DNA of 64,000 nucleotides from Rhodopirellula sp. (GCA_002698965.1 PAAT01000169.1:15039-79038), one strand, 5' to 3'. Shown: positions 1-9,864, counted from the stretch's first letter. The notes: a model not told the origin generated them from the sequence alone. Translations and numbers: made by a program.

Positions 1-8
1 AGGCTTAG

Positions 9-980
9 TTAGAATGATTCTTTTTGAGCGACCATGATTCCGTAAATATGGGGGACTTCGTTCAGATGAGAGTACTTAGGTGACACGAGACCAGACTCTT
101 CCAGCATGGTTTTGAGATCAATTGGGTCAACGAGTTTACCAGACGGAACATGAAGTTCTAAATCAAGTGCAAACAGTGCTCGACTGACATCTCCTGCATC
201 TTGTCCTGGAAATACATCAATTATCACCAGCCTGCCACCAGGCGACAATGTTGGTACCGTATTCTGAATAAGTCTTTTTTGTTCGTCAGAGTCGAGTAGA
301 TGCAATAAGTTTGCGACAATGACTAAATTGAATTCGCCTGTAGGGAGCTGGCTGGTGAGTGGGTCGCCTACGACGGACTGAATTCTTCCCTGCATGCCGA
401 TCGATTCGGCTGTTTCCACCGCCGTTTGGATCGGTTCCTCGTTGTCGAGAAATGTAATTTTCGACTCAGGATCTGTATGAGCGATTGAAAGGCTCCATAC
501 GCCTGTACCACAACCGATATCCAAAATATTCAATGACGTAGTTTGCTCACTTAGCTGTAAGAACTTTGCCACCTGCATGGCGGAGGGGGAAACCTGCCAT
601 TGTGTTGATGTAATGCGTTGGCGATAGGTGTCGCGCAGATCTTCAACATCGTCAGTTGTCTTAATGTAGGAGTCTAGCTTCCGAAGGCGTGATTCACCTA
701 AATCAATGTCGTGCGCCGTCAACAGTTGTACCATTTGGCTCAGTGCGTAGTCATCTTGGTACCGTTCTACAATCATTAAGCCAACTAGTACGTCTAATAG
801 CAGCGCCACCCGCCGAGGATTTGCATCGATAGCCTGCGCAATCTCCCCAGCAGTTTTTTGTCCATCGCGGAGAGTTTCAATGATGCCCAGGCGACGAGCC
901 GATTGATAGGCTGCGATACCAGCAGCAGCGTTGTTGATGTTTTTGTAAAGCGTTAGCGTGTTGATCTGAGACGTTGACAT
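9..980 (-). CDS. SAM-dependent methyltransferase (O-methyltransferase-like)
   Basis: A 323-residue protein. The first ~100 residues resemble the winged-helix dimerisation domain of small-molecule O-methyltransferases (helical, with a GxIAQAIDANPRRVALLLD-like segment). Residues ~150-260 form a class I Rossmann fold with the SAM loop ILDIGCGTGVWSL and an acidic FLDNEEP strand end. The acceptor substrate cannot be told from the sequence. The start ATG at 980 lies 29 nt downstream of the stop of the GntP-type permease on the same strand, so the two are probably cotranscribed. Family assignment is firm; calling it an O-methyltransferase is inference from the two-domain layout. Confidence 0.85.
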   Translation of the reverse strand: MSTSQINTLTLYKNINNAAAGIAAYQSARRLGIIETLRDGQKTAGEIAQAIDANPRRVALLLDVLVGLMIVERYQDDYALSQMVQLLTAHDIDLGESRLRKLDSYIKTTDDVEDLRDTYRQRITSTQWQVSPSAMQVAKFLQLSEQTTSLNILDIGCGTGVWSLSIAHTDPESKITFLDNEEPIQTAVETAESIGMQGRIQSVVGDPLTSQLPTGEFNLVIVANLLHLLDSDEQKRLIQNTVPTLSPGGRLVIIDVFPGQDAGDVSRALFALDLELHVPSGKLVDPIDLKTMLEESGLVSPKYSHLNEVPHIYGIMVAQKESF

Positions 981-1009
981 GGTTTGTTTTCTACCGTATT
1001 GACCGTGCG

Positions 1010-2542
1010 TTAAACCAAAGGAAATAGGGTGGCACCGATGAGTGTTGCAATGAGCCCTACGATTCCCATCACAATACTCATCGGGGTAACCGTACGTAAC
1101 CCCTCGGCTTCGGTCATGCCACTCATTTTACAAATGACCCAGAACCCGCTGTCAGCCATCCAGGCCACAGGCTTAGAGCCACAGCCGACGGCGAGTGCGA
1201 GATAAACCGGATGATAGGGCAGGAGGTCCGGTTGTAACGCTAGTGGAGCAAAGATACTTGCCACAGTGATCATCGCTACTGTGGAGGAGCCCTGTGCGGT
1301 ACGTATGAGTGTGGTGAGGAAGAAAGCCATAATCAGCGTGCCAAGTGTTGCGGTATCGCCCCCAGAACCAGCGACAACTTCTTTAATACCACTTTGACGA
1401 ATCGCGGCACCAAAACCTCCGCCGGCTGACGTGATAAGGATGATGATTCCGCCACTTGCCAACGCGCCTCCAATGGCGGTCGCCATTTTACCCCGGTCAA
1501 TTCCGGGACGAGAGATGAGTGTTGCCATGGCAATAGCCCCTGCTAGAATCAGAGCGATATTTTTGTCTCCAAGAGTCTTAATGGCAGGTTTAATTGAGTC
1601 GATCCATTCAGCAGCTTGTTGTCCATTATCCAGATTCTTATAGTACGTGTCAGTCGCCGTGGCAGCTGCAATTAGCAAAACAGGAAGGATGATGGGGAGT
1701 AAAGAAATGAAGAAAGAAGGTAGCTCACTGTCTGCTTTTTGCGTTTGAGCCTCTAAGTCCTCTAATTTGGCATCTACACTATCTCGCAGAGGTACTTCCA
1801 TTGTTTTGTTGCGCCAAGCGGCAAAAGTAAGTCCGGCGACTGAACTGCAGAGTCCGACACAACAGCCCGCTATGATCATTGATATGAGCGAGACATTAAA
1901 TTCTTCGGCAACGATCAGTGGACCGGGCGTTGGCGGTACCAACGAGTGAGCCATTGATCCGCCAGCTACGATGGCCATGATATACAGGACATAGTTTTTA
2001 CCGACGCGGATTCGAGTAGCTTTTGCCAGCGGTATCATTAGATAAAAAACGGTGTCAAAGAAGACGGGAATGGAAAGTAGGAATCCGCTTCCCATAAAAG
2101 CTAGACCGGCTTGTTTTTGCCCGAGGCGTTTCAATACTGTTCGAACGATTCGATCCGCTGAGCCGCTGTCGAGCATGCATTTGCCGATGATCGAGGCCAT
2201 GGCAATGAGAATTCCTATTTTCCCACAGGTGGCACCAAAGCCCTCGGCCACGCGGAGCATTGCAGATTTCTTTTTGAACTGCTTTTGGTATTTAGTTAGA
2301 TAAGCCGATTTGGTGCGGTCGTATTCCTCCAGAGTGGTGTTAGCTTCCGGACCATTTCCAAATAACTTGATGAATGATTGTTCGCCATCGTCGAGAGCAT
2401 AAGTTTCTAAGGCTGATTCAGAGGTTAAGAAAGCTGCGACTAAGGCAGCCAGTAATAGAGCTAGGAAGGCGTGTAACTTACAAACCAGAATGCCCGCAAC
2501 TACGAGGACAATGGAAATGACCAAAATGATGATAGGGCTCAT
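1010..2542 (-). CDS. GntP-family organic acid permease
   Basis: A 510-residue polytopic membrane protein with roughly a dozen hydrophobic helices, starting at the extreme N-terminus (IIILVISIVLVVAGILV). Segments such as GGSMAHSLVPPTPGPLIVA and the C-terminal SKPVAWMADSGFWVICKMSGMT region are typical of the GntP/gluconate:H+ symporter family. Likely substrates are gluconate or related hydroxy acids, which would suit a genome rich in sugar-acid enzymes, but specificity is inference. No clear Shine-Dalgarno precedes the ATG at 2542. The insertion around residues 50-95 (charged, before GFGATCGKIG) is longer than in E. coli GntP. It is the first gene of a probable two-gene unit with the methyltransferase. 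Confidence 0.9.
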   Translation of the reverse strand: MSPIIILVISIVLVVAGILVCKLHAFLALLLAALVAAFLTSESALETYALDDGEQSFIKLFGNGPEANTTLEEYDRTKSAYLTKYQKQFKKKSAMLRVAEGFGATCGKIGILIAMASIIGKCMLDSGSADRIVRTVLKRLGQKQAGLAFMGSGFLLSIPVFFDTVFYLMIPLAKATRIRVGKNYVLYIMAIVAGGSMAHSLVPPTPGPLIVAEEFNVSLISMIIAGCCVGLCSSVAGLTFAAWRNKTMEVPLRDSVDAKLEDLEAQTQKADSELPSFFISLLPIILPVLLIAAATATDTYYKNLDNGQQAAEWIDSIKPAIKTLGDKNIALILAGAIAMATLISRPGIDRGKMATAIGGALASGGIIILITSAGGGFGAAIRQSGIKEVVAGSGGDTATLGTLIMAFFLTTLIRTAQGSSTVAMITVASIFAPLALQPDLLPYHPVYLALAVGCGSKPVAWMADSGFWVICKMSGMTEAEGLRTVTPMSIVMGIVGLIATLIGATLFPLV

Positions 2543-2783
2543 GCAGTGAATTCACGTGATACGAGGGATTTAACTCAGAATGTTAGCTATTTGTTATAAT
2601 CGCAAATTGAAGAATATTCACGAGCCAATTTGGGTATTGTTGGCTGGACCAACGTCGTGGATTCGGTCGGATTCTGTTCAACCTGAATCCATCTTAGAGA
2701 ATGTGTATTTCGTTGGTAAGATAAAGGTGGGTGTCACGCCTTAATTTGGGCCTGTGATATGCCGAGTTCAGGAGTGATTTGAA

Positions 2784-5606
2784 TTGAGTCGTTTATTTTG
2801 TTTAGTATTGTCACTCGCTGTTTTTGCGGGGCCGGTTATCGGTCAGCAAGACAACGAAGAAGTGTCTCCACCTGCTGCTAAGCAATTTGAATTCTTTGAA
2901 AAACGTATTCGTCCTGTACTTGTTCAGCACTGCTACAAGTGCCATTCTGAAAAAGCTGCAGCAAAGGATGAATTGCGAGGCGGTCTGCTATTGGACAGTC
3001 GCCTCGGTCTTTTGGCAGGTGGTGACAGCGGGGCAGCGTTGGTTCCCGGCAAGCCGCAGGAAGGAACTTTGCTTTCGTCTTTGAACTATGACTTGTATGA
3101 AATGCCGCCGGCAGGCAAATTGCCGTTAGAGGTGATCGCGGACTTTAAAGTCTGGATTGAAATGGGAGCAGCGGATCCTAGAGAAGGTGAAGTTGCCACA
3201 GCTAACACGATTGATATTGAGGCGGGGAAAGAATTTTGGGCTTATCGTCCGATTGATCCCGGCGTGATTCCTGAATATCAGGGAGCGCAGACTCCCATCG
3301 ATGCTTATATAGGTAATGCATTGAATGCAGTCGGGTTGAAACCGGTAAAGAAAGCTAGTCGTCAGGTATTAATACGTAGGTTGTATTATGATCTTCTGGG
3401 GCTACCCCCGACTCCAGAGCAGATCGCAGCGTTCGTAACGGACGATAGTGATATTGCCTATCAAAGATTAGTCGATGAATTACTTAAATCCCCTCGTTTT
3501 GGCGAACGTTGGGGACGACACTGGCTGGATGTCGTGCGTTATGCTGAATCAGTCACATTACGAGGCTTGATCTATGAACAAGCCTGGAGATATCGGGACT
3601 ATGTCATTGATAGTTTTAACGATGATGTACCCGTCGACACATTTATCAAACAACAGATTGCAGGCGATCTGCTTGAGACAGATGATCATGTGCAACGTCG
3701 CAGGAATCTTCTGGCGACCGGTTACTTGGCAATGGGGAATAACAACCTTGAAGATCAGGATAAAGCCAAACTGCGTATGGATGCTGTTGACGAGCAATTG
3801 GAGACAATTGGCCGAGGTTTGCTAGGACAGACAATTGGTTGTGCTCGCTGCCATGACCACAAATTCGACCCAATCCCGACCAAAGATTACTACGCTTTAG
3901 CTGGCATTCTTAAGAACACGGAGTCTATCGTGAATGCAAACGTGGGGCGTTGGGTCGAAAAAGAATTGCCGCTGCCTGAGGAACAGGTTCGGGCCTCAAA
4001 GGCAATCCGTGAAAGACTAGCTATGGTCAAAAGCGAGTTGGCTAAGCTGACAAAAGATAAACAGGTTGGAGTGGTTGCAGTAGAAGATGTTGTCGGGATT
4101 GTCATTGATGACATTGATGCCGTTCTTACCGGTCAATGGAATAAATCAACTTCCAACAAAACGTATGTTGGCCCCGGCTATCAATATGCCAGTGGGGGAA
4201 CGGCCGGTACGACTGCAACATTTGAGCCGATGGAAGAACTGGAAGGTGTTTACGAAGTCCGATTTGCCTATGCGTATGGCAGCAATCGGCCAAAGCAATT
4301 GTCGGTTGAAGTTTGGGATGCAGACGGTTCTAAAGTTACGGTGGTCAATGAAACAACCGTTCCTTCTTTGGACGGTCACTTTGATTCGCTAGGCACGTAT
4401 CGGTTTGAAAAAGGGATGAAACCTAGGGTGGTCGTTGACACATCAAAATCTTCGTCCGGTGCGGTTGTTATCGATGCCGTCCAGTTTCTCAATATGGAAT
4501 TGATTGCGAATGAATCCAAAGGGTTGGATCCCGATAGTGAGGAAGATGAGAAGGTGATTGCAGCCCGTGTGAAAGAGCTTGAAGGAGAAGCGAAAGAACT
4601 GGAGAAGCGTATTCCACCAAAAGAAGTCTATATGACGGTTCGGGAGCAAAAGGCAATTGCAGATACGCAGATTCATATTCGGGGTGATGTTCACAATCTG
4701 GGTAACAGCGTGCCTCGGGGCTTTCTTCAGGTGGCAAGTTATGATGATTCGCTCGTGATTTCTCAGGGAGAGAGTGGTCGTGTTGAATTAGGTGAGTGGA
4801 TAACGAGTGATTCGAATCCGTTGACCAGTCGAGTATACGCTAATCGGGTTTGGGGTTGGTTGATGGGGGTTGGGTTGGTGCGCACCCCGGATAACTTTGG
4901 TGTTACGGGAGAAACGCCATCCCATTCAGAACTGCTTGATTATTTGGCAACGCAGCTCAAGCAGAATCACTGGTCTACCAAAGAGTTGGTACGTGAAATT
5001 GTGATGTCGGATACCTATCAGCGAATGTCGACCCCCACGGCGACGTTGAAGGCAAAGGACCCTGAGAATCGTCTGTTGGGGCATATGAATCGTCGACGTA
5101 TGGATGCTGAGAGTATTCTGGATGCGATGCTTCAGGTCAGTGGGAAATTGGATCTGACCATGGGGGGACCGACGATTAAGTCCGGTACGAAAAACGACTA
5201 TAATTATCCGCATGGAGGGTATCGGCGAGCTGTTTATTGGCCCGCTTTTAGAAATTCCCTCCCTGAAGTCCTGCAGGTTTTTGATTATCCTAATCCAAGT
5301 GTTGTGGTCGGTCAGCGCGACGTTTCAAGCACCTCTCCTCAGGCATTATTTATGTTAAATAATTCTAAGGTCATGGAGTATTGTGATTTAGCTGCGGAAC
5401 GGTTCTTAGCAATGTCCGATCTCGATGATGAAACTCGATTTGTGCTTGTTTCGCAGGCTGTTTTGGGACGCAAGCCAACGTCGCGAGAATTGGAAGTTTC
5501 GATTGCATTCATCCAGCAGGATGATTCCGAGGAATCGCGGCGTCAAAACTGGGCTCAGGCAATTCAGGCTGTATTTGCTTCGGTTGATTTTCGATATATT
5601 AATTAG
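2784..5606 (+). CDS. PSD1/planctomycete cytochrome C domain protein (DUF1549-DUF1553) with golvesin-like insert
   Basis: A 940-residue exported protein. The TTG start at 2784 follows an AGGAG at 2770-2774, and a signal peptide ends near residue 20 (GPVIGQ). The PSCyt1 haem site is CYKCH at residues 50-54. The DUF1549 region spans ~165-375 and contains the conserved CARCHDHKFDPI segment near residue 352. DUF1553 occupies ~670-930. Between them (~430-575) is a beta-rich insertion that ends VVIDAVQFL and looks like a golvesin/xly carbohydrate- or surface-binding module. These proteins are hallmark planctomycete periplasmic proteins of unproven function, usually paired with DUF1501, as here (next gene 57 nt downstream). 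Confidence 0.92.
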   Translation: MSRLFCLVLSLAVFAGPVIGQQDNEEVSPPAAKQFEFFEKRIRPVLVQHCYKCHSEKAAAKDELRGGLLLDSRLGLLAGGDSGAALVPGKPQEGTLLSSLNYDLYEMPPAGKLPLEVIADFKVWIEMGAADPREGEVATANTIDIEAGKEFWAYRPIDPGVIPEYQGAQTPIDAYIGNALNAVGLKPVKKASRQVLIRRLYYDLLGLPPTPEQIAAFVTDDSDIAYQRLVDELLKSPRFGERWGRHWLDVVRYAESVTLRGLIYEQAWRYRDYVIDSFNDDVPVDTFIKQQIAGDLLETDDHVQRRRNLLATGYLAMGNNNLEDQDKAKLRMDAVDEQLETIGRGLLGQTIGCARCHDHKFDPIPTKDYYALAGILKNTESIVNANVGRWVEKELPLPEEQVRASKAIRERLAMVKSELAKLTKDKQVGVVAVEDVVGIVIDDIDAVLTGQWNKSTSNKTYVGPGYQYASGGTAGTTATFEPMEELEGVYEVRFAYAYGSNRPKQLSVEVWDADGSKVTVVNETTVPSLDGHFDSLGTYRFEKGMKPRVVVDTSKSSSGAVVIDAVQFLNMELIANESKGLDPDSEEDEKVIAARVKELEGEAKELEKRIPPKEVYMTVREQKAIADTQIHIRGDVHNLGNSVPRGFLQVASYDDSLVISQGESGRVELGEWITSDSNPLTSRVYANRVWGWLMGVGLVRTPDNFGVTGETPSHSELLDYLATQLKQNHWSTKELVREIVMSDTYQRMSTPTATLKAKDPENRLLGHMNRRRMDAESILDAMLQVSGKLDLTMGGPTIKSGTKNDYNYPHGGYRRAVYWPAFRNSLPEVLQVFDYPNPSVVVGQRDVSSTSPQALFMLNNSKVMEYCDLAAERFLAMSDLDDETRFVLVSQAVLGRKPTSRELEVSIAFIQQDDSEESRRQNWAQAIQAVFASVDFRYIN

Positions 5607-5663
5607 GTAGAACTAAATGGGCCGATTGTCCGGCTGCTCGTCAGATTTTTTGGTAATTGATAT

Positions 5664-7091
5664 ATGAATGGATTGTTCTTTAGTCGGCGACAGGCATTAC
5701 AGCTTGCTTCCTGCGGATTTGGTTCACTTGCGTTGTCAGGAATGCTTGCAGGAGAAGATAATGCGAGCGGCGATAATCCATTGGCGGAAAAGCAATCTCA
5801 TCACGCAGCTCGTGCAAAACGAATCATCTTCCTGTTTATGCAGGGCGGACCGAGTCAGGTCGACACGTTTGACTACAAGCCGATTCTCGAAAAGCGTCAT
5901 GGCGAAAAGATGCCGTTTGACGATGCACGGGTTATCGCGAATACAGGTAAACGCGGTAGTGAACAAACTCTCATGCAATCACCATGGAAGTTTCGTCAGT
6001 ACGGTGAATGTGGTCAACCTGTGTCGGAGCTGTTCCCGCATATGGCAAACCATGTGGATAAGATGTGCATGATCCACAGTATGCATACGGAAGGGGTTGC
6101 TCACGGGCCGGCAACACTTTTTTTGCATACCGGTGCGACTAACTTTGTTCGCCCGTCCATGGGTTCATGGATTAGCTATGCTTTGGGCTCCGAGAATGCT
6201 AACCTGCCAGCCTTTGTCTCGATTGCGCCCTCGCCAGGAAATGGTGGTGCGCGAAATTATGGCAACGCTTTTTTGCCTCCCGTGCATCAGGGGACAACGC
6301 TTGGCAGTGCAGGGCGTCCTGCAACGGATGCTCAAGTTAGAAATTTGGTTAATAAATCTCTTTCCAAGCTGGAACAGCAGGGGCAATTTGAATTGCTGCG
6401 GGCTTTGAACGCTGAGCAGACTGTAGATAAGTCCGGCGATAAAGAACTGGAAGCTGTGATCAGTTCTTATGAATTAGCGTGGCGATTCCAGAATAATGCT
6501 CCTGAGATTCTCGATCTTTCTCGCGAGACTAAAGCAACCAGAGAAATGTACGGGATGGACGATAAGGATACGCTCGATTTTGGTTCGCAATGCCTCATGG
6601 CTCGTCGCCTAGCCGAATTTGGAGTGCGGTACATTCAAGTGACTTATGGAGATGCGGGAGCAAATCCTGCCTGGGACCAGCATTCAAATCTTCCCAAGCA
6701 TGCAGATCATGCGAAAAGGGTGGATAAACCGATCGCTGGTTTGCTGCAGGATTTGGCCCAGCGTGGATTGTTAGACGATACGTTAGTTTGGTTCGGTGCT
6801 GAATTTGGCCGTACTCCGTATTCGCAGAATAATGGCACGGGGCGCGACCACAATCCCAACGGATTTACTACGTGGCTCGCTGGCGCAGGTGTGCGGGCCG
6901 GATTTAAATACGGTGCCTCGGATGAATTTGGGCACAAGGCTGTCGAGAATAAAACCCATATGCATGACTTACATGCAACACTCCTGCATCTTTTAGGTGT
7001 GAATCATAAACGGCTTACTTATAACTATTCAGGACGTAACTTCCGCTTGACAGATGTCCACGGTGAAGTGGCTAAAGGAATTCTAAGCTAA
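5664..7091 (+). CDS. DUF1501 domain protein (Tat-exported)
   Basis: A 475-residue protein with a Tat-like leader: SRRQALQLASCGFGSLALSG. The body is the sulfatase-like DUF1501 fold, with the early IIFLFMQGGPSQVDTFDYKP motif, WDQHSN near the middle, and a late FGAEFGRTP segment followed by GRDHNP. It ends with the usual LLGVNHKRLTYNYSGRNFRLTD tail. The alkaline-phosphatase-like core is known for the family; the substrate is not. It follows the PSD1/cytochrome protein directly and probably acts with it outside the cytoplasm. A homologue with the same partner order lies at 49692-51134. Confidence 0.92.
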   Translation: MNGLFFSRRQALQLASCGFGSLALSGMLAGEDNASGDNPLAEKQSHHAARAKRIIFLFMQGGPSQVDTFDYKPILEKRHGEKMPFDDARVIANTGKRGSEQTLMQSPWKFRQYGECGQPVSELFPHMANHVDKMCMIHSMHTEGVAHGPATLFLHTGATNFVRPSMGSWISYALGSENANLPAFVSIAPSPGNGGARNYGNAFLPPVHQGTTLGSAGRPATDAQVRNLVNKSLSKLEQQGQFELLRALNAEQTVDKSGDKELEAVISSYELAWRFQNNAPEILDLSRETKATREMYGMDDKDTLDFGSQCLMARRLAEFGVRYIQVTYGDAGANPAWDQHSNLPKHADHAKRVDKPIAGLLQDLAQRGLLDDTLVWFGAEFGRTPYSQNNGTGRDHNPNGFTTWLAGAGVRAGFKYGASDEFGHKAVENKTHMHDLHATLLHLLGVNHKRLTYNYSGRNFRLTDVHGEVAKGILS

Positions 7092-7115
7092 GTATTCGTT
7101 AAGCTTTACAGTGAA

Positions 7116-7268
7116 TCACCCTTTCAGTTTTCGAAGCATGATCTTAATTTCATGCCAGCCTTTGATCGAAACGATGACGGCGACAATAGAGAAGATTCCT
7201 AAGCCCGCGTAAAGAAGGCCCATCCAGAAGTGGAACCAGACTGAGTATTGGTCAGGTGTACTAGGCAT
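7116..7268 (-). CDS. Small membrane protein overlapping the symporter stop codon
   Basis: A 50-residue ORF (MPSTPDQYSVWFHFWMGLLY to the C-terminal LRKLKG). It begins at an ATG (7266-7268) inside the last codons of the SSS symporter gene; the two reading frames overlap by 8 nt. It has one strongly hydrophobic segment at ~residues 11-35 and a basic C-terminus, the pattern of a single-span membrane peptide with a cytoplasmic tail. The overlap argues for translational coupling and a role as a small accessory subunit of the symporter. Some SSS and related transporters have such partners (for example DUF4212-type small subunits), but I see no clear family signature here. No sequence database support was available. 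Confidence 0.65.
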   Translation of the reverse strand: MPSTPDQYSVWFHFWMGLLYAGLGIFSIVAVIVSIKGWHEIKIMLRKLKG

Positions 7269-8886
7269 GGCTCTCGTCTCCTTGGACTAATTTATTTTCA
7301 TCAGCAGCGGGGTCGGGGAAGATGATGGAAATGGTGACGAATAAAAAGGTGGTCAAGCCAAGGCTGAATAAGCCGACGATCGATGAGGTGATATTTGCCT
7401 TCCAATAGTCTACATCCAGACCGATTACTCCCCCGGTATTCTCGATTAGAAAATTTCGCACCGGCTCCAATCCGAGGACTGCTGAGGCCCCCGTAATAAG
7501 CGCTACCATGGCTCCCATGCTACTCGCTCGCTCCCAATAAAGTCCACCGACGAGAACGACGATGGCGCCCGTCGCATAGATAGAACCAGTAATGACCATG
7601 TAATTCCAGATACTGTCGTTGCCTTCGTAAAACAACCCCCATCCCCAGATGAAGACGCCAATTAGCACGATGAATATACGAGTTAACGTAATTCGCTTTT
7701 TATTACTTAAATCCTTATGGGAAACGGACCTGGCAATAGGTGCGACTACGTCCTGTGTTAAAACGCTTGACCAGCATAGAAGGTAACTATCGTGAGTGGA
7801 CATAAAAGCGGCAATCATCGCGGCCACAATTAAACCGAGTAATCCTGTGGGAAGGATCTGGCCCATGAATGCTGGCATGGCGTAAAGGCCCGCATCCTGA
7901 ATAGCATTGTTGCCGATGAACATCTCGGTAATTTCTTGCGAGCTGTTGGTGAAGTAGGTGTAGGCTGCAATTCCCCAAAACATAGGAATTAAAAATCGGA
8001 TGGTAAAGGAAATTGCCGAAATCGTGTATTGTTTCTTTACCGCTCGTGGAGATTCCATGGCGAGTGCCCGCGAAACGGCGGTTGGCCAAACGGCACAGCC
8101 GACAATTCCAGCAGCGAATAACTGAAACAGCACATAGCTGATGCCAAATTCACCATTTTCTGCCATCGGGTTAAAACCCGCTTCCCCCATACCTCGGGCA
8201 ATGGCTGTATACATCTCACCGATGCCAATTTTATTAATGGCGAGAAACGTAGTGATAACAATTCCGAATGACAATACAACGAATTGAATGTAGTCCGTTA
8301 GGATGACCGAGATCATGCCGCCAAGGACAGTGTAAACTAAAACAAGGATCAGTAAGACTGTCATGACCACCATGAGAGCCGTCCCTTCGAAGGAAAGTCC
8401 CGTTGCTCCAACAATAAACTTGGCGCCCACCTGCAGGAATAATCCCATGTTGAGGATGCCGGCAGTTGAGAGAATGATGCCTCCAGTGATTCTGGCTGGC
8501 GTACCAAATCGCTTTTCGTAGTACTCGGGGATTGTAAGTACTTTTTCTGCGCGGAGTGGTACCACAATAAAACCCGTGACTCCAACTAGAAGTGTTCCAA
8601 CCCCGGCAATCACAGCCATGTGAAAAGCAGCAAACCCACCACTAAATCCGGACTGGGCCATGTACATCACGGTGATGAGGCCCATTTCTGTTCCTGTCAT
8701 GGTGGCGACACCCAGCCACGGGCCGACACTCCGGCCAGCTCCGATGTAAGCAGTCATGCTGGTAGCATACCGCGTGACAAAGATCCCAATGACCAACGAG
8801 ATCGAAAGATAGCATCCCACAATGGCCCAGTCGATGAACTGGAAATTGGAGAGTGTGCTGAAATTGATATCTGCGTTGGGAAACAT
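7261..8886 (-). CDS. Sodium:solute symporter (SSS family)
   Basis: A 541-residue polytopic protein with about 13 hydrophobic helices. It carries SSS-family features: the N-terminal DWAIVGCYLSISLVIG helix, the GAGRSVGPWLGVATMTGTEMG region, VYTVLGGMISVILTDYIQF, and AAMIAAFMSTHDSYLLCWSSV, the equivalent of the Na+-site helix. The substrate is not evident; relatives carry sugars, carboxylates or amino acids. The gene ends with a TAG at 7261-7263, within the start region of the 50-residue membrane protein. It is transcribed divergently from the GDSL hydrolase at 9010. Confidence 0.92.
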   Translation of the reverse strand: MFPNADINFSTLSNFQFIDWAIVGCYLSISLVIGIFVTRYATSMTAYIGAGRSVGPWLGVATMTGTEMGLITVMYMAQSGFSGGFAAFHMAVIAGVGTLLVGVTGFIVVPLRAEKVLTIPEYYEKRFGTPARITGGIILSTAGILNMGLFLQVGAKFIVGATGLSFEGTALMVVMTVLLILVLVYTVLGGMISVILTDYIQFVVLSFGIVITTFLAINKIGIGEMYTAIARGMGEAGFNPMAENGEFGISYVLFQLFAAGIVGCAVWPTAVSRALAMESPRAVKKQYTISAISFTIRFLIPMFWGIAAYTYFTNSSQEITEMFIGNNAIQDAGLYAMPAFMGQILPTGLLGLIVAAMIAAFMSTHDSYLLCWSSVLTQDVVAPIARSVSHKDLSNKKRITLTRIFIVLIGVFIWGWGLFYEGNDSIWNYMVITGSIYATGAIVVLVGGLYWERASSMGAMVALITGASAVLGLEPVRNFLIENTGGVIGLDVDYWKANITSSIVGLFSLGLTTFLFVTISIIFPDPAADENKLVQGDESHA

Positions 8887-9009
8887 AGGGAAAGGTAGTT
8901 AGCTATTATCAGGGTGTGAGAACCTGCATAATAGCTTACCTTTACGAGCTGTGCTAAATTGAATCAGTAATTTCCTGCAGATACTAAGGGGCGTTAAGGA
9001 GTATAGACA

Positions 9010-9666
9010 ATGATTGCCAACCGGATTGTGAAACAGATGCTTTGCATACTCATTGGTTTACTTATTTCGACTTCAGTTCTAGCGGCCGAGCCGGTGAAGA
9101 TTGCATGTGTTGGAGATAGTATTACCTTCGGGGCTGCCATTCAGGATCGCGAAAATCGAAATTATCCGTTGCAACTCGGTAAACTACTAGGGGATGGGTA
9201 TGCCGTTCGCAATTTTGGTGTCAACGGCGCAACACTTCTAAAGCAAGGTGATCTTCCCTACTGGACTCGGCCACAGTTCAAAATGGCAACCGAATTCCAG
9301 CCCAATATTGTGATCATTAAGCTGGGTACGAATGACAGCAAACCACAGAACTGGAAGTATGCTGATCAATATGGCACTGATTTGTTGTCAATGATCGATC
9401 ATTTTCAGGGGTTGGATTCTAAACCGCAGATTTATGTTTGTCGTCCCGTTCCAGTGGCAACAGATCGTTGGGGAATTACTGAGGCCGTTGTGCGTGACGA
9501 AGTGATTCCGGCCCTTAATAAAGCCGTTAAGAAAGCGAAGGGAGTTAAAATCATCGACCTGTATAAAGTTTTGGCCCCTTACCCAGAGCTGTTACCAGAT
9601 GGTGTCCATCCCAATGGCGATGGTGCAGCCCTTTTGGCAAAGGCAATCTACAAGCGGATTAAGTAG
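9010..9666 (+). CDS. Secreted SGNH/GDSL-type hydrolase
   Basis: A 218-residue protein with a signal peptide (cleavage probably after SVLAA, ~residue 26). SGNH blocks are visible: block I ACVGDSITFG with the nucleophile Ser, block II Gly in NFGVNGAT, block III IIKLGTNDSK with Asn, and block V DGVHPNGDGA with the Asp-x-x-His pair. The family contains carbohydrate acetylesterases, sialate O-acetylesterases and lipases; the secreted form and short length favour a carbohydrate esterase, but this is inference. A good AAGGAG lies 9 nt before the ATG. It is a single gene between the divergent symporter and the giant-protein cluster. Confidence 0.9.
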   Translation: MIANRIVKQMLCILIGLLISTSVLAAEPVKIACVGDSITFGAAIQDRENRNYPLQLGKLLGDGYAVRNFGVNGATLLKQGDLPYWTRPQFKMATEFQPNIVIIKLGTNDSKPQNWKYADQYGTDLLSMIDHFQGLDSKPQIYVCRPVPVATDRWGITEAVVRDEVIPALNKAVKKAKGVKIIDLYKVLAPYPELLPDGVHPNGDGAALLAKAIYKRIK

Positions 9667-9839
9667 CCTACTGGAGTTCCGATTATTCGGATTAAGTAGG
9701 ATTTTTCGGGAACAAACGCGCAATCGTCGGCGTCTTATTGGTATAGCAGCTGTGGTTTTATCTTCCGTTGCGCTGGCGCGAAATCAGAATAGACAAAAGT
9801 CTACCGATCCTTTCTGAACTGCGTAACAGGAAAAGTAGC

Positions 9840-9864
9840 CGGTACGGATCGTTATTAAGTACCG
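9840..9864. other. Hairpin in the leader of the giant-protein operon
   Basis: A perfect 6-bp inverted repeat, CGGTAC at 9840-9845 and GTACCG at 9859-9864, with a 13-nt loop, lies just before the start of the 1258-aa protein. It could be a leader hairpin, or a weak terminator of the preceding GDSL gene, though no T-tract follows. Only the repeat is seen; a role is speculation. Confidence 0.25.

Noticed and set aside
9655-9702. Short direct repeat (CGGATTAAGTAG) at the end of the GDSL gene
   Set aside because: Two 12-nt copies only, one within the coding end; too short to suggest a mobile element or attachment site.
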